Shown: positions 26,944 through 35,654 of the stretch, piece after piece
Position numbering within the stretch: the stretch's first letter is position 1
Layout of the letters: every line of letters begins with the position of its first letter
NCBI GenBank assembly: GCA_028293825.1
Contig: JAQGNY010000010.1
Location: forward strand, 62,001 to 126,000
Reading direction: 5' to 3'
Length of the DNA stretch: 64,000 bases
Source of the DNA: Verrucomicrobiaceae bacterium
GTDB taxonomy: Bacteria; Pseudomonadota; Gammaproteobacteria; Pseudomonadales; CAMLJR01
The notes under the pieces: model-generated
What the model saw: only the letters and a program-made list of their open reading frames with translations
Databases searched by the model: none
What the model was told of the DNA's origin: nothing
Made by a program: the position numbers and the translations under genes

Positions 26944-27773
26944 TATTTTTCCAGTCCCAGTATGTGTGCACCGGTGGTGCAGGTTAATTCGGCTACGGGC
27001 AGATTTACCCCCAGCTCCTCGCCCAGGGCCAGGGCGGCCTTGAGATCTTTGGTCAGCAGGTTCAGCACGGTTTCGCGCAATGCCTTCTCGCCGGCATCGG
27101 CGACCGTGGCCGGGCGGTTCATCCACACGGTAGGGCCGCCGACGTTTTCGGCGCTGGAGTCGATCGCTGCAGCGAGCTTGACCACATCGATGCCGGCCGC
27201 TTCGGCGAGTTTGGCCCCTTCATAACCAGCGCGCCACACCGTGTAGACGATGACATTGCGCGCAATTTTGGCAGCCATGCCAGCGCCGGGGCCGCCCATG
27301 TGGCAGACCTGCTTAGAAAAATCGTTGAGTACATCGGCGACGCGCGCGAAGGTCGCATCGTCAGCGCCGACCAAGCTCACCAGGCCTTTAGTGGCGGCGG
27401 CGGTGCCGCCGGTTACGCCGCAATCGACCAGCGTGCCGCCGGCTGATTTAACGATGCCGTCGAGATCGCGCAGCGCCGACAACGACACCGTGCTCAATAA
27501 CACCACCACGAAACCGGGGCGGGCGCCGGCCAGAATGCCGGTAGGCCCGTTCAATGCTGAGCGCGCCTGATCGGCGTCAACCACTGCAATCATGATGACA
27601 TCGGCGACTTTGGCGACTTCCGCTGGCGATGCCACCACTGCTGGCACGCCGTCGAGTTTGGCGGAGGCATCGGGGCGCACGTCATAGACCGCTGCGAGTC
27701 TATCCGCGCGGGCGAGACAAATCGCCACGCCGCCGCCAATTTGGCCCAATCCGATAACGCCTGCTTTCAGCAC
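26943..27773 (-). CDS. NAD(P)-dependent beta-hydroxyacid dehydrogenase
   Basis: A 276-residue member of the 3-hydroxyisobutyrate dehydrogenase family. Rossmann motif GLGQIGGG at about residues 8-15, substrate-binding DCGVTGGTAAATKG, and catalytic Lys in GPGAGMAAKIARN. It oxidises a beta-hydroxy acid or alcohol. It overlaps the decarboxylase-family gene by one base (TAATG), indicating coupled translation. It is the first gene of the minus-strand unit. Confidence 0.88.
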   Translation of the reverse strand: MLKAGVIGLGQIGGGVAICLARADRLAAVYDVRPDASAKLDGVPAVVASPAEVAKVADVIMIAVVDADQARSALNGPTGILAGARPGFVVVLLSTVSLSALRDLDGIVKSAGGTLVDCGVTGGTAAATKGLVSLVGADDATFARVADVLNDFSKQVCHMGGPGAGMAAKIARNVIVYTVWRAGYEGAKLAEAAGIDVVKLAAAIDSSAENVGGPTVWMNRPATVADAGEKALRETVLNLLTKDLKAALALGEELGVNLPVAELTCTTGAHILGLEK

Positions 27774-28354
27774 GGGTAATTCTCCTGTTTGAGGAAGGTG
27801 CCGAGGTGAGTATCGGCAATCCTGAATTAATGATCTTGAGTTAACTAATTCCGAAATAGACCAACGCTGAAATAATTAATTTTGAAATAACTTTGGCGGT
27901 ATTTTTTTTGTTCTAAACCGCGTGGTTTGGAATGCGTGAGCATTTTCTTAATGCGCACGTAATTAATAAATCATTGTCACGTTCAACCGTGCGTGAAGCA
28001 GGGTGACGGCGCATTACGTTATGCGGCGGCCGGTGTTTGTGCAAGGATACGCCGCAATGATAACGATGGTGCCGGTGAGCTTTGGCGTCTTGCCGCAAAA
28101 CACTTCGCGCGATGGACGTCGCCAAATTGTCATTCGTGTGCGGATATTTTCATTTTGAGGCAGGGATTAAACCGCAATGCTCGGTAGCGCGGAAGTCTAG
28201 GAAAAAAACTCCTGTTTTTTTATCCGGGAAGACTTTATAACTCGGCATCGTTTGAATAACGCAAAATCTTCAACCGCATCGCAATGACCGCAACACACCA
28301 TCAATAATAATGCGATTCCAATTAACGTTACCGACAATAATCAAGAGGTGAATG
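27774..28354. promoter_or_regulatory. Divergent intergenic region
   Basis: A 580-base stretch between divergent units. No credible gene is seen; two short open frames near 27913-28187 lack family signals. AT-rich sequence at 27822-27890 carries three GAAATA elements (27853, 27869, 27884) about 16 bases apart, upstream of the minus-strand operon. AGAGGTG at 28344-28350 is the ribosome site for the plus-strand gene. Confidence 0.5.
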
Positions 28355-28804
28355 ATGACAATGACCTTGCAGGAAATTTCCGATCGCATGGAAATCCAGG
28401 ACGTAATGGTGGATTACTGTTACGCCATCGATCATAAAAAATGGGACGATCTCGACGACGTGTTCACGCCCGACGCCGTAATCGATTATTCGGAAATGGT
28501 CGGCTTTCGCGGCAATCTGGTTGAAACCAAAGCGTTTCTCGTTTCCGGTTTAGCGCAACTCAGCGCGTATCAGCATTCTATCTCCACCAGTCATATCGAA
28601 ATCACCGGCGACACCGCCTTCGGTCGCACGCTGGTGCACAACCCGATGCAAGTCACGCTGCCGACCGGCGAAAAACATGTGATGTTCGTGGGTCTGTGGT
28701 ATCGCGACCAATTTGTGCGCACCCCTAAAGGCTGGCGCATCAAAGACCGTTACGAGGAAAAGTGTTACACGTTCAACGTGCCCGCAGGAATGATGCCGGA
28801 ATAA
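28355..28804 (+). CDS. SnoaL/NTF2-like fold protein
   Basis: About 149 residues, alpha+beta cone fold of the SnoaL-like/NTF2 superfamily. Blocks are DRMEIQDVMVDYCYAIDHKKWDDLDDVFTPDAVIDYS at the start and GWRIKDRYEEKCYTF near the end. Relatives include bile acid 7-alpha-dehydratase BaiE and steroid isomerases, so a dehydratase or isomerase role fits a terpenoid/steroid-type pathway. ATGs at 28352, 28355 and 28361 are all possible; 28355 is best spaced. Confidence 0.83.
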   Translation: MTMTLQEISDRMEIQDVMVDYCYAIDHKKWDDLDDVFTPDAVIDYSEMVGFRGNLVETKAFLVSGLAQLSAYQHSISTSHIEITGDTAFGRTLVHNPMQVTLPTGEKHVMFVGLWYRDQFVRTPKGWRIKDRYEEKCYTFNVPAGMMPE

Positions 28805-28824
28805 GCGAATACTTCGTGATTTCA

Positions 28825-28842
28825 AGCGCCCTTGCGGGCGCT
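28825..28842 (+). terminator. Short hairpin after the SnoaL-like gene
   Basis: Seven pairs AGCGCCC/GGGCGCT with tetraloop TTGC, 20 bases after the stop, without a T run. It may cause partial termination before the kinase-like gene. Confidence 0.4.
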
Positions 28843-28888
28843 AGCTGCGGCAAATAACTAATTGCGAATAATAAGTGAGGTTTTTCCT

Positions 28889-30001
28889 ATGTCCGCCATT
28901 CCGTTTCCTACCAGCGCCTCTGACCTGACGCTGGATATGCTCAACACTATCGTTGGTGAGCAGATTCCCGGTGTGAAGTTAACCGGCTTCGATATTGTTC
29001 ACGCCAAGGAATATGGCGAACAAATGGTATCGACTGCGGGCCGTGCGATTCTCGATTTGCACTACGCCGAAGGCTCTCCGGCAGATTTACCAAAACGCGT
29101 GATTCTGAAATTGGCATTCGGCGAAAACGGTCCCGACTACGCCGGCATCGTCGGCCCGTTCTACGCCAACGAAGTGAATTTCTACAGAGATATTCGCGGC
29201 GAATTAACGCTGGAAACACCGCGCACGCTCGGTGCTTCTTATGATCCGGCCACATCGCACTTCGGTTTGCTGCTCGAAGATTTAACCCAGCGCGGCTGCA
29301 CTTTTCCGAACGTGCTGCAACCGGTGACAGTGGCGCAGGTGCGCGGCGTACTTACTACGTTGGCGAAACTGCATGCCAAGTTTTGGGAAAGCCCGCGTTT
29401 CAAAACCGATTTGAGTTGGGTGCAAAACCATCTCGAAGGTCGCGTTTCCGAGCTGCTGCTGGGTTTGTCGCCGGCGTTGATTCAGCGCGAAATCGACACC
29501 GTGTCGTTCAAACGCGAAATGGTGCAACGGCTGCGCACGACCGGCGACGAAATGTTGTCCGGTTTAAAAGCGCTGCATCGTCATCAACAGACGCTGCCGC
29601 AAACGTTGTTGCATGGCGATACGCATATCGGCAACACGTATCTGCTGCCGAACGATGGCGGCGGTTTGCTCGACTGGCAGCTGATGGTGCGCGGCTATTG
29701 CATGCACGATGTCAGCTACCTGATCACCACCTCGCTGTCGATCGAACTGCGTCGCGCGAGCGAGCAGGACTTGCTGAAGTATTACCTCGAACAGCTCGCT
29801 GCCAACGGCGTAAAAAATCCGCCGTCGTTCGATACCGCGTGGCTCGAATTGCGCCACGCGCTGCATTGGGGTGTGTATATCGGCTGGCTGACCACGCCGA
29901 TCACCAACTACGGTTGGGAGATTAACGTGATGAACCATCTGCGCCTGACCACGGCGTACGAAGATCACGGCACCGGCAAACTGATCGACGCGATCCGCTA
30001 A
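28889..30001 (+). CDS. APH/EcKL-family phosphotransferase (second)
   Basis: A 370-residue kinase-like protein with catalytic loop LLHGDTHIGNTYL, metal block LLDWQLM and hinge LLLEDLTQRG. Its layout parallels the protein encoded at 21894-23051, but similarity is low outside the motifs. GTGAGG at 28875-28880 sets the ATG at 28889; the longer frame from 28862 lacks support. The substrate is unknown; a hydroxylated terpenoid is a guess from context. Confidence 0.85.
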   Translation: MSAIPFPTSASDLTLDMLNTIVGEQIPGVKLTGFDIVHAKEYGEQMVSTAGRAILDLHYAEGSPADLPKRVILKLAFGENGPDYAGIVGPFYANEVNFYRDIRGELTLETPRTLGASYDPATSHFGLLLEDLTQRGCTFPNVLQPVTVAQVRGVLTTLAKLHAKFWESPRFKTDLSWVQNHLEGRVSELLLGLSPALIQREIDTVSFKREMVQRLRTTGDEMLSGLKALHRHQQTLPQTLLHGDTHIGNTYLLPNDGGGLLDWQLMVRGYCMHDVSYLITTSLSIELRRASEQDLLKYYLEQLAANGVKNPPSFDTAWLELRHALHWGVYIGWLTTPITNYGWEINVMNHLRLTTAYEDHGTGKLIDAIR

Positions 30002-30013
30002 AATCGCGGCATA

Positions 30014-30042
30014 AAAAAACGGAGCCTTCGGGCTCCGTTTTT
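30014..30042. terminator. Bidirectional terminator
   Basis: Stem ACGGAGCC/GGCTCCGT with TTCG loop, flanked by seven A and five T. It ends the plus-strand kinase gene and the minus-strand SDR operon that stops at 30064. Confidence 0.9.
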
Positions 30043-30063
30043 CATTTCTGGGCGATTAACTTT

Positions 30064-30804
30064 TCAAGTGGCGACGGTTCTGGCGCCATCGATAATTAAT
30101 TCGTGACCATTTAAAAACAGCGTTTCATCCGACAGTAAATACACTGCTGCGGCGCCGATTTCTTCGGTGGTGCCGAGTCTGTCCGCGTAATTCAAGCCGA
30201 TCAAATGCTCGCGTAAGCCTGGATAGAGTGCTGTGTAGGTGGCGTACATTTCGGTATCGACCGAGCCCGGCGAAATCGTATTGCAACGAATGCCGCGGCG
30301 GCCGTAATCGACCGCCACCGCGCGGGTAAAACAACTCAATCCCGCTTTTGAAATCACGTACGGAAAATGCCGTGGCCGCACGCGGGTCGCTTCGATGGTG
30401 GAGATGTTGACGATGGAGCCGCCGCCGGTTTCGAGCATGGTTTTAATCGCCGCTTTGCTCCAGCGAAACGGCGCTTCCAGATTCAACGCCATCGTTTGCA
30501 GCCACAGTTCGTCGCTGGTTTCGAGAATATCCGCCTCATCGACACGCCCGGCGTTGTTGACCAGCCCGGTCAGCCGGCCGAAATGCCGATGCGCGGATTT
30601 AATCGCAATCTCCGCCGTGCCGGTCTCGGTGATATCGAGCACCAGCGCAATACCGTTGATCGTTTCGGCAACGTCTTTGACTTTCGGATTGATGTCGACC
30701 AGAACCACGCCGGCACCTTCGTTGCTGCAGGCTTTGGCGATGCCCAAACCGATTCCCTGCGCCGCGCCGGTGACGATGATCACCTTGTCTTTTAGACGGT
30801 CCAT
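30064..30804 (-). CDS. Short-chain dehydrogenase/reductase
   Basis: A 246-residue SDR. Motifs: TGAAQGIG, NNAGRVDEADIL, Ser in NISTIEATRVRPRHFPYVISK with the Tyr/Lys pair (YVISK), and ISPGSVDTEM. It starts MDRLKDKVIIVTG at 30804 with GGAG seven bases upstream; the longer frame to 30825 is not needed. It is the last gene of a minus-strand unit with the SMP-30 and Gfo/Idh genes. Substrate unknown, probably a cyclic alcohol. Confidence 0.88.
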   Translation of the reverse strand: MDRLKDKVIIVTGAAQGIGLGIAKACSNEGAGVVLVDINPKVKDVAETINGIALVLDITETGTAEIAIKSAHRHFGRLTGLVNNAGRVDEADILETSDELWLQTMALNLEAPFRWSKAAIKTMLETGGGSIVNISTIEATRVRPRHFPYVISKAGLSCFTRAVAVDYGRRGIRCNTISPGSVDTEMYATYTALYPGLREHLIGLNYADRLGTTEEIGAAAVYLLSDETLFLNGHELIIDGARTVAT

Positions 30805-30875
30805 TACATAGCTCCAGCCTGCCAAGAATTACGCGGAGAAAGGGCGGCCACCGCGCACGATGGCCGTCACGCTTA

Positions 30876-31793
30876 TTATTTGTTGAGGTAGTTCAGTTTT
30901 ACGCCGGCGTGCGGCCACGGTACCGACACCAACTGACCGGTGGTGGCGAGCGTGATGTACGCGGTGCGCAGGTCCGGTCCGCCAAAGCAGATATTCGTGG
31001 TCATAAAGTCCGACATCGGAATGTGGTGCTGCGCTGAGCCGTCGCCCGCGAAAACCATAATGCCGCCGCCGCCCGGCGAGGCCACGCAGACGTTGTTCGC
31101 ACTGTCGACCGCCAGGCTGTCGAGGAATTGATTTGGGCCGGCGCGGCCGATGACGGTGCCGCCATTGCCGTGCGCGCTGCGTTTGATGCGGCCCGGGCCG
31201 TCCAGCTCAAAGCGCCAGACTTGGCTGGTAAAGGTTTCGGCGACGTACAGCGATTTGCCATCCGGCGACAGGCCGACGCCGTTTGCCATCTCCATCGGGT
31301 GTACGACTTCTTCGATATAGCTGCCGTCGGCCTTGGCGTAATACAGCGAGCCGCGATGTTGATAGCGATCGTGCAGGCGACCGAAATCGGTAAACCAGAA
31401 GCCGCCGTCGTTATCGAAGACGAGATCGTTCGGGCCCCAGAACGGCGTTTTTTCCGAGTGCGCGTACAGCGTAGTGACGGCGCCGGTGTTCAGGTCGACG
31501 CGTTGAATCGAACCGGGGGCAGTGTCTTCCGGTGTTTCGTCGGGCAGCAACAGATCGCCCATCTGAATCGTTTTGAGGCCGCCGTTGTTGCAGATGTAAC
31601 AGGCGCCATCCGGGCCGATAGCCGCGCCATTCGGGCCACCGCCGGTAGTGGCGGCAACGCTGATGGTGCCATCGGCAGCGACGCGTGCCAGCGTGCCGGC
31701 GGCGACTTCGACGACGAGAAACTCGCCATTGGGCAGCGCGATTGGGCCTTCCGGAAATCGCAATCCTTTGGTAACGACGGTGAAATCGGTCAT
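30876..31793 (-). CDS. SMP-30/gluconolactonase-family lactonase
   Basis: A 305-residue six-bladed propeller. Metal-site blocks include FPEGPIALPNGEF (Glu), GPNDLVFDNDGGFWFTDFG (Asn/Asp) and a later LDSLAVDSANN (Asp). Family members open lactones in a Ca- or Zn-dependent way. Together with flavin monooxygenases in the cluster it could open a lactone formed by ring oxidation. It lies 77 bases after the Gfo/Idh gene, same strand. Confidence 0.87.
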   Translation of the reverse strand: MTDFTVVTKGLRFPEGPIALPNGEFLVVEVAAGTLARVAADGTISVAATTGGGPNGAAIGPDGACYICNNGGLKTIQMGDLLLPDETPEDTAPGSIQRVDLNTGAVTTLYAHSEKTPFWGPNDLVFDNDGGFWFTDFGRLHDRYQHRGSLYYAKADGSYIEEVVHPMEMANGVGLSPDGKSLYVAETFTSQVWRFELDGPGRIKRSAHGNGGTVIGRAGPNQFLDSLAVDSANNVCVASPGGGGIMVFAGDGSAQHHIPMSDFMTTNICFGGPDLRTAYITLATTGQLVSVPWPHAGVKLNYLNK

Positions 31794-31870
31794 GTCTTCA
31801 TTAACCTCTTATTGGTTTTAGTTGGTGATTATTTGGGCTGTTCAGTGAAAATCGAGTTGCACATTGCGCA

Positions 31871-32971
31871 CTAAAAAACGACGCGCTGGCCGGATTTGCC
31901 GGCCGCTTGCACTGCGTCCAAAGTGCGATGACGCATCAGTGCTGTATTGAAATCAGGTGCGGCCGGGGCGCGGCCGGCCAATACCTCGGCCAGATGCAAG
32001 TAGCCATGCGCAACGTTCAGCGGCGGTCCGGAGCGTACCGAAACCGGCACTTTGAAGTAGCGTTCGGGGATTTCGATATCGGCCAGTTCGGCCATGCCCT
32101 TGGTTTGTTGCAAACGTAAATCGGCCATCTGAATGCCGCGTGCGCCGGGTGCTGCGGAAATTACCAAGTCGCCTTTAGTGCCGTTAATTTCCAAGCGGAT
32201 ACCGGTTCCCGCAGAGGGCGCGCCCGCCAGCCGAACCGACGCCACGGTGCCGTTCGTCAGTACGCCGTTAACTAATACGTGATCGGGCGAGGTGCGCGTC
32301 ATTGTTTCCTGAGTGCCCACAACCGCGAGCGTGGTGTTGAGCGTTTTTACCGTTGCTGAAAATTCCGTGAATTCGCCCAGCAGCCAGCACAGCGCATCGA
32401 TCGAATGGCCGCCCGGAATGCTCAACATATGCGCGCCGCTGCTGAGATCGTTGAGATAAACATGGCCCGGGCCCGGGTGCGTGATCCAGTCGACTGAATG
32501 ATTCAAAAAACAGCTTTGGACGGCACCGATGGTGCCTTCGGAAATCAGATCGCGCGCATAAGCCAACACCGGCGAATGGCGCGCTTGCAGCCCTACCATA
32601 TGCACGACGCCTTTTCCCTGCGCCGCTTTTAGCATCTGTTCGGCCTCGGCGGTATCGCGTCCCAGCGGCCATTCGCAATACACATGCTTGCCGGCATCGA
32701 GCGCCGCGCTCACCAATTCGAGGTGATTAGGTACGCGCACGCACACGGCGACGACATCGACATCGGCGCATTCCGCTAACTGCCGTGGATTGTCGAACGC
32801 GTGTTTCAAATTGAACTGTTTGGCGGTTTCGGCGGCGGATTCCAAATGCGCCGTGGCTACCGCTGTCGCCTCAAATTGTGGAAGCGCGGCCAGTGCGGGC
32901 AGGTGGGCAAACGTGCCCCAGCTGCCTTTAGGGTTGGCGCCAATAATGCCGACTCGAATTTTTCCGCTCAT
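31871..32971 (-). CDS. Gfo/Idh/MocA-family protein, Gal80-like
   Basis: A 366-residue two-domain protein. Rossmann motif GIIGANPKGSWG at the start, then a C-terminal alpha/beta domain. The usual EKP catalytic motif is EWP (CEWPLG), so the typical Lys is absent, as in Gal80-like members. The motif GGHSIDALCWLLGEF supplies the conserved second-domain His. It may be an oxidoreductase with a changed site or a ligand-binding protein. First gene of the unit continuing to 30064. Confidence 0.85.
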   Translation of the reverse strand: MSGKIRVGIIGANPKGSWGTFAHLPALAALPQFEATAVATAHLESAAETAKQFNLKHAFDNPRQLAECADVDVVAVCVRVPNHLELVSAALDAGKHVYCEWPLGRDTAEAEQMLKAAQGKGVVHMVGLQARHSPVLAYARDLISEGTIGAVQSCFLNHSVDWITHPGPGHVYLNDLSSGAHMLSIPGGHSIDALCWLLGEFTEFSATVKTLNTTLAVVGTQETMTRTSPDHVLVNGVLTNGTVASVRLAGAPSAGTGIRLEINGTKGDLVISAAPGARGIQMADLRLQQTKGMAELADIEIPERYFKVPVSVRSGPPLNVAHGYLHLAEVLAGRAPAAPDFNTALMRHRTLDAVQAAGKSGQRVVF

Positions 32972-33441
32972 TGATGATCCGTTGAAAGCAAAGGGTTAAA
33001 GGTGACTGCTAATGTGGTTTCTAGCGCCGGCATTTTAAGTTCGTGCATGTTAGTAGGTGTTAATCATAGCTGGCTGATTAAATTAACGATTCTGCTGGGC
33101 GAATTAGTTCCAGGCGCCTTGATTCCAGCCGCCGCTACGACAATTGGAGCTTCTAATTGCGAGCAATATTTTTAAATGAGAAAGGGCGCAGTGCGAGTTC
33201 ATATCGGTCTCGTCATTTTTATGTAGTTGCGCACTATGGGCGCAACCGGCAGGCGGGCGCACTCTCTGTTTTAAAACTGCAATTTCTGTTTTGGGAGGCG
33301 CAATTTTTGGTCGAGTTCGGCGTGCGAATATCCCTTCATCGAGCTGGCTGATTCGGGGTTCGAGCGGTTTGAATTTGCGTTGAGCAAGCGGGAGTGACGA
33401 GAGAGGAGGTTGGCTTGAGAAATGGTTTGGAGTTGCGGTGA
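32972..33441. other. Intergenic stretch without a recognised gene
   Basis: About 470 bases upstream of the Gfo/Idh gene and downstream of an SDR gene. Open frames of 64 and 120 codons overlap here on opposite strands but have no ribosome sites, no family signals and unusual composition. The minus-strand promoter for the 32971 gene should lie in its left part. Confidence 0.5.
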
Positions 33442-33474
33442 GAGCCGAGGTGTCGCAGCGCAACACCTCGGCTC
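33442..33474 (-). terminator. Twelve-pair hairpin after the minus-strand SDR gene
   Basis: Perfect stem GAGCCGAGGTGT/ACACCTCGGCTC with a nine-base loop, 13 bases after the stop at 33487. No T run follows on the minus strand, so it may be Rho-assisted or a stabilising structure. Confidence 0.55.
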
Positions 33475-33486
33475 AAGCGTGCAGCT

Positions 33487-34275
33487 TTATATTTTTACCC
33501 AGGCGCCGCCATCGATAACCAGTGTATCGCCGGTGTGGTAGCGCGATCGATCGCTGGCCAGATAAACCACGATGCCTTCCAAGTCTTCAGGTCGGCCGGA
33601 GCGTCCGAGCGGCGTTTTTGCCGATACGCCGGCATCCATTATTTTGAATATCTCGGGATCGGCCTGTGTCATTTCGGTCGCGATAAAGCCGGGCGCGAGC
33701 ACATTGACGCGTATTTGATGTGGGCCAAGTTCGACCGCCATTGATTTCGACATCGAATCGAGCGCGCCTTTGGCTGCCGCGTAATGGGCCAGACCCGGCA
33801 CGCCGCCAAAGATCGACATGCTGCCGCAAATAATCAGCGAGCCGCCCGCATCGCCGGCTTTGGAGCGCTCAACCATGTGTCGCGCCGCTTCGCGCAATGT
33901 GTAAAACGCGCCGTGTTGATTGATGGCGAGCAGGCTGTGATAGGCCTCGGCGCTGGTATCGACAGTGGAGGGCTGCATATTTGCGATGCCGGCATTGGCA
34001 ACCACGCAGTCGAGTCGGCCCATTTGTTTGGCGGCGTCGGCCATCGCCGCGACGACTTCGGCTTCATTCGAGACATCGACCTCTTGCGCGATGACGCGCG
34101 TGCCGTATTCCTTCAACGTGGCGACCGTGGCCTGATTTTTATCGGCGCGACGGCCCCAGATCACGACATCGGCGCCCGCTTTTGCAAGGCCGCGCGCAAA
34201 CGCCAGCCCGAGTCCTGAGTTGGCGCCCGTCACCAGGGCGACTTTGCCGGTGAGGTCGAATAAGTTTTGTGCCAT
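33487..34275 (-). CDS. Short-chain dehydrogenase/reductase
   Basis: A 262-residue SDR with TGANSGLG, the NAG block VVANAGIANMQPS, and active site Ser in ICGSMSIFGGVPGLAHYAAAK containing Tyr and Lys. The C-terminal block is VIDGGAWVKI. It is transcribed away from the AraC-type regulator at 34502, with a palindrome between them, so it is a likely target of that regulator. Confidence 0.9.
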   Translation of the reverse strand: MAQNLFDLTGKVALVTGANSGLGLAFARGLAKAGADVVIWGRRADKNQATVATLKEYGTRVIAQEVDVSNEAEVVAAMADAAKQMGRLDCVVANAGIANMQPSTVDTSAEAYHSLLAINQHGAFYTLREAARHMVERSKAGDAGGSLIICGSMSIFGGVPGLAHYAAAKGALDSMSKSMAVELGPHQIRVNVLAPGFIATEMTQADPEIFKIMDAGVSAKTPLGRSGRPEDLEGIVVYLASDRSRYHTGDTLVIDGGAWVKI

Positions 34276-34470
34276 TGGTTATTCTCCGAGTGGTTTATGA
34301 GGCGTGGCCGCCTACTTTACGAGTGCCGTGTGCGCACCGAAAGCCCTTTGCGCCGCAAAAGCTTGTGACTCGTTGCGGTGGCGATCGGCGGCGCAGGATG
34401 GTTCTGTAACGATTGCGGGCGATGAAGAAACCTATCGAGGTGGTTTTTATTCGTCCATTGCGATTTAATA

Positions 34471-34486
34471 TAGGACCTGTGTCCTA
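34471..34486. promoter_or_regulatory. Palindrome in the AraC/SDR divergent region
   Basis: Perfect TAGGAC-CTGT-GTCCTA, six pairs, 15 bases before the regulator's ATG and 195 bases before the divergent SDR. Its position fits a repression site over the regulator's own promoter. AraC proteins usually bind direct repeats, so another factor is possible. Confidence 0.4.
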
Positions 34487-34501
34487 ATCTGGGCAAGCAA
34501 A

Positions 34502-35374
34502 ATGTTGCGAGAGTTGTGGAAGACCGAGGCGCGGCTCGATGCCGCCGCCATCTGGGCCGAGGTTGGCACCTACGAATGGCCCCAGCCGCTGGAGACGCGC
34601 GACTGTCTCGATACGCATCAGTTCGTGCTGTCGTTGTCGCCACGGCCGGGTCATTCGCGTGTGCGTTACGACTGCAGTGCGCGCGATGACACGTTTATCA
34701 ATACCGGCGATGTGATCTTTTTTCCGTCGGCGACACCGTTTTGCGGAAAATCTGACGGCGGTCATCAGCGCATGCTGGTGTGCAGTTTGGAGGCTTCGCT
34801 CGGTGAGTTGCGCGCAGGCAATGAAAGTTGGAGCGAGGGAGAGTTGATCGCCGGTCTCGATCTCAAGGATGCGAAATTGCGCGCGACACTGGCCCGAGTG
34901 GCGCAAGAAGCGATCAACCCTGGTTTTGCCAGCGCGATGTTGATCGAGGCGTTGTTGACCACGGCGGTGGTCGATTTGATGCGCTATTTCGAGCGCCGCA
35001 GCGCTCACGATGATTCCTCCAAGGGTGGATTGGCGCCGTGGCAATTGCGGCGGGTGCGCGACCGGGTCGAACACTCCGATGTGCCGGCGCCATCGGTCGA
35101 GGATTTGGCGCGTCTATGCGGAATTAGCGCGCGCCATTTGATGCGCGGCTTTAAGAAATCCAATGGCACCACGCTGCATAGTTATGTCGAGCAGGTGCGT
35201 CTGGATAAAGCCAAAGACTTTTTGTTAAAAACAAATCTCCCGCTAAAAACTATTTCATGGAAGCTGGGTTTCGCGCATGCCAGCAGTTTTTCTTCGGCAT
35301 TTCAGCGCGCTCTCGGCGTGTCTCCTACGTTATTTCGAGCGCAATCTCGCTATCGGGTCGGCGATAGCGAGTAA
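34502..35374 (+). CDS. AraC-family transcription regulator
   Basis: A 290-residue regulator. The N-terminal part (1 to about 170) is a cupin-like sensing domain. The C-terminal part has two helix-turn-helix units: SVEDLARLCGISARHLMRGFKKSNG and the second with LPLKTISWKLGFAHASSFSSAFQRALGVSP, the AraC signature. It probably controls the divergent SDR and perhaps other island genes in response to a pathway compound. Ribosome site is weak. Confidence 0.92.
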   Translation: MLRELWKTEARLDAAAIWAEVGTYEWPQPLETRDCLDTHQFVLSLSPRPGHSRVRYDCSARDDTFINTGDVIFFPSATPFCGKSDGGHQRMLVCSLEASLGELRAGNESWSEGELIAGLDLKDAKLRATLARVAQEAINPGFASAMLIEALLTTAVVDLMRYFERRSAHDDSSKGGLAPWQLRRVRDRVEHSDVPAPSVEDLARLCGISARHLMRGFKKSNGTTLHSYVEQVRLDKAKDFLLKTNLPLKTISWKLGFAHASSFSSAFQRALGVSPTLFRAQSRYRVGDSE

Positions 35375-35527
35375 AAACTTTCGCCGTGTTTAAATGTTTC
35401 ACTTGCGCTTGCCGCGCTGCATTTAGCCGGCTTTTCGCCGCTGAGTTAATCCGTTAGATGGCTGGATTGAGTCCGGATTAGTCACGGTTTTCGTCTTTTC
35501 TCCTGCTTGTAACAGTGCGCGATGGCG

Positions 35528-35541
35528 CTATCTTTCGATAG
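35528..35541. promoter_or_regulatory. Regulon motif copy 1 (CTATC-TTTC-GATAG)
   Basis: Perfect 5-4-5 palindrome followed by GTG, 113 bases before the acyl-CoA dehydrogenase start at 35655. Near-identical sequences occur at 41596 and 63113 at almost the same distance from start codons, so this is a probable regulator site. Confidence 0.6.
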
Positions 35542-35654
35542 GTGTGGTCAATTTTGGGGCTGGTCAGACTTTCGCACCTCGACTTACCTAACTATTAGCC
35601 TTGCCCAAATAACTTATTCCTAACTTATTAACTCAACCACAGCGGAGATCAGCG

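Noticed and set aside
31128-31874. 248-codon plus-strand frame over the SMP-30 gene
   Set aside because: Antisense shadow; the SMP-30 product on the other strand has clear metal-site motifs.
33104-33466. 120-codon minus-strand frame in the 32972-33486 gap
   Set aside because: No ribosome site, no family resemblance, and it runs through a 12-pair hairpin that looks like a terminator.
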